Part shown: positions 63,660-64,000 of the stretch, piece after piece
Layout: every line of letters starts with the position of its first letter
How positions within the stretch are numbered: the first letter of the stretch is position 1
IMG/VR virus record: IMGVR_UViG_3300031972_002446
Span: 1 to 64,000 of that record
From: a virus
Length of the DNA stretch: 64,000 bases
Direction: 5' to 3' (one strand)
Notes under the pieces: generated by a model
The model's input: the letters and a program-made list of their open reading frames with translations, nothing else
Told to the model about the DNA's origin: nothing
The model's database searches: none
Program-made: the position numbers and the translations under genes

Positions 63660-64000
63660 TATCGGAATTTAGAGCGTCTGGACTTTAGTTTTTTTATGCT
63701 CTTTTTTCCCTTAGAAAACCCTTATTTTACAAGTCAGTTATATTTAATAAGTAAATTAAGGTTATATTTATGACAAAATTGGTCTAAAAAACGATAAAAA
63801 CCAGTTCATTATTATTAATACAGGAAAGATAAACCCTAAAAACGGACATAAAAGATGTCTAAAATATGAAAAAATTCAAGAAACATGATGATAATTCCTA
63901 ATAGTTATATATTCTTTAGTAGTAGGGAAAATGTTATTAAAACTCTATTATAATCAATATTTTTTATTTTGATACTTGACCCTTCATTTCTATAGATACT
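63660..64000. other. gene-free AT-rich end region
   Basis: I see no coding frame longer than a few codons on either strand. The region is about 75% A+T. It separates the leftward operon from whatever lies beyond the window; it may hold a divergent promoter or regulatory region, but no motif is convincing. Confidence 0.5.

Noticed and set aside
1-64000. CRISPR arrays, insertion sequences, integrases, origins
   Set aside because: No regularly spaced direct repeats, no transposase or integrase motifs and no clear origin signature were seen. Also no capsid, terminase or polymerase gene.

Overview
This window looks like part of a large AT-rich double-stranded DNA phage genome whose host is probably a planctomycete. 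The phage call rests on dense, overlapping (ATGA/TAATG) genes that are almost all on the minus strand for 64 kb, many tiny ORFs, T4-type rIIA and rIIB homologues, ATP-dependent DNA ligase, ThyX, a tmRNA, a lone tRNA and small phage-type zinc ribbons and membrane peptides. The host guess rests on cargo typical of Planctomycetes: a DUF1559 pseudopilin, a PSCyt1/DUF1549/DUF1553 cytochrome-like protein, a DUF1501 protein, a double 4Fe-4S ferredoxin and several Cys-rich or Pro-rich secreted proteins. A planctomycete replicon other than a phage cannot be excluded, because no capsid, terminase or polymerase gene is visible here.

Layout (transcription runs from high to low coordinates). 1-9203: a glycan locus (transketolase half, SIS isomerase, nucleotidyltransferase-kinase, cupin, HAD phosphatase, NeuB-like synthase, several glycosyltransferases including GT11). 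9264-12190: small possibly structural protein, subtilisin-like protease, HNH nuclease, actin-like ATPase, membrane protein. 12232-17761: glycosyltransferases, HAD phosphatase, 2OG-Fe(II) oxygenase, DUF6065. 17758-19924: RuvB with a zinc-ribbon protein whose C-terminus resembles RuvA domain III. 20028-24368: tRNA-like element, rIIB, rIIA. 24356-29580: kinase-like protein, DUF1559 pseudopilin, tRNA-Leu, HTH protein, CAP, HExxH, thioredoxin-like and PspC proteins. 29582-37929: glycosyl- and sulfotransferases, HhH glycosylase, DNA ligase. 38200-41493: DUF6356, tmRNA, HTH, zinc ribbon and the single plus-strand gene, a trypsin-like protease. 41490-50035: UvdE, ThyX, many small proteins, HhH-GPD glycosylase. 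50112-56860: GT25, DUF5824-like, ferredoxin, DUF1501, sulfotransferase, PSCyt/PSD1, DUF5522, ASCH. 56918-59939: epimerase, glycosyltransferases, methyltransferase. 59940-63586: tightly packed small proteins.

Two recurring upstream signals divide the genes. Sigma70-like promoters (TTGACA, 16-17 nt, TATAAT/TATACT), many with GACGATA or a relative inside the spacer, precede rIIA, the DNA-repair genes, ligase, HTH and zinc-ribbon genes and the small-gene blocks (probably early). A different motif, GGTGTAT, sits about 25-75 nt before mostly secreted, envelope, cargo and possible structural genes (probably late). The overall picture is a phage with an unusually large surface-glycan and sulfation repertoire, its own repair and ribosome-rescue functions, and acquired envelope or respiratory-type host genes. 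Function calls are from reading translated sequence only; no database search was possible.
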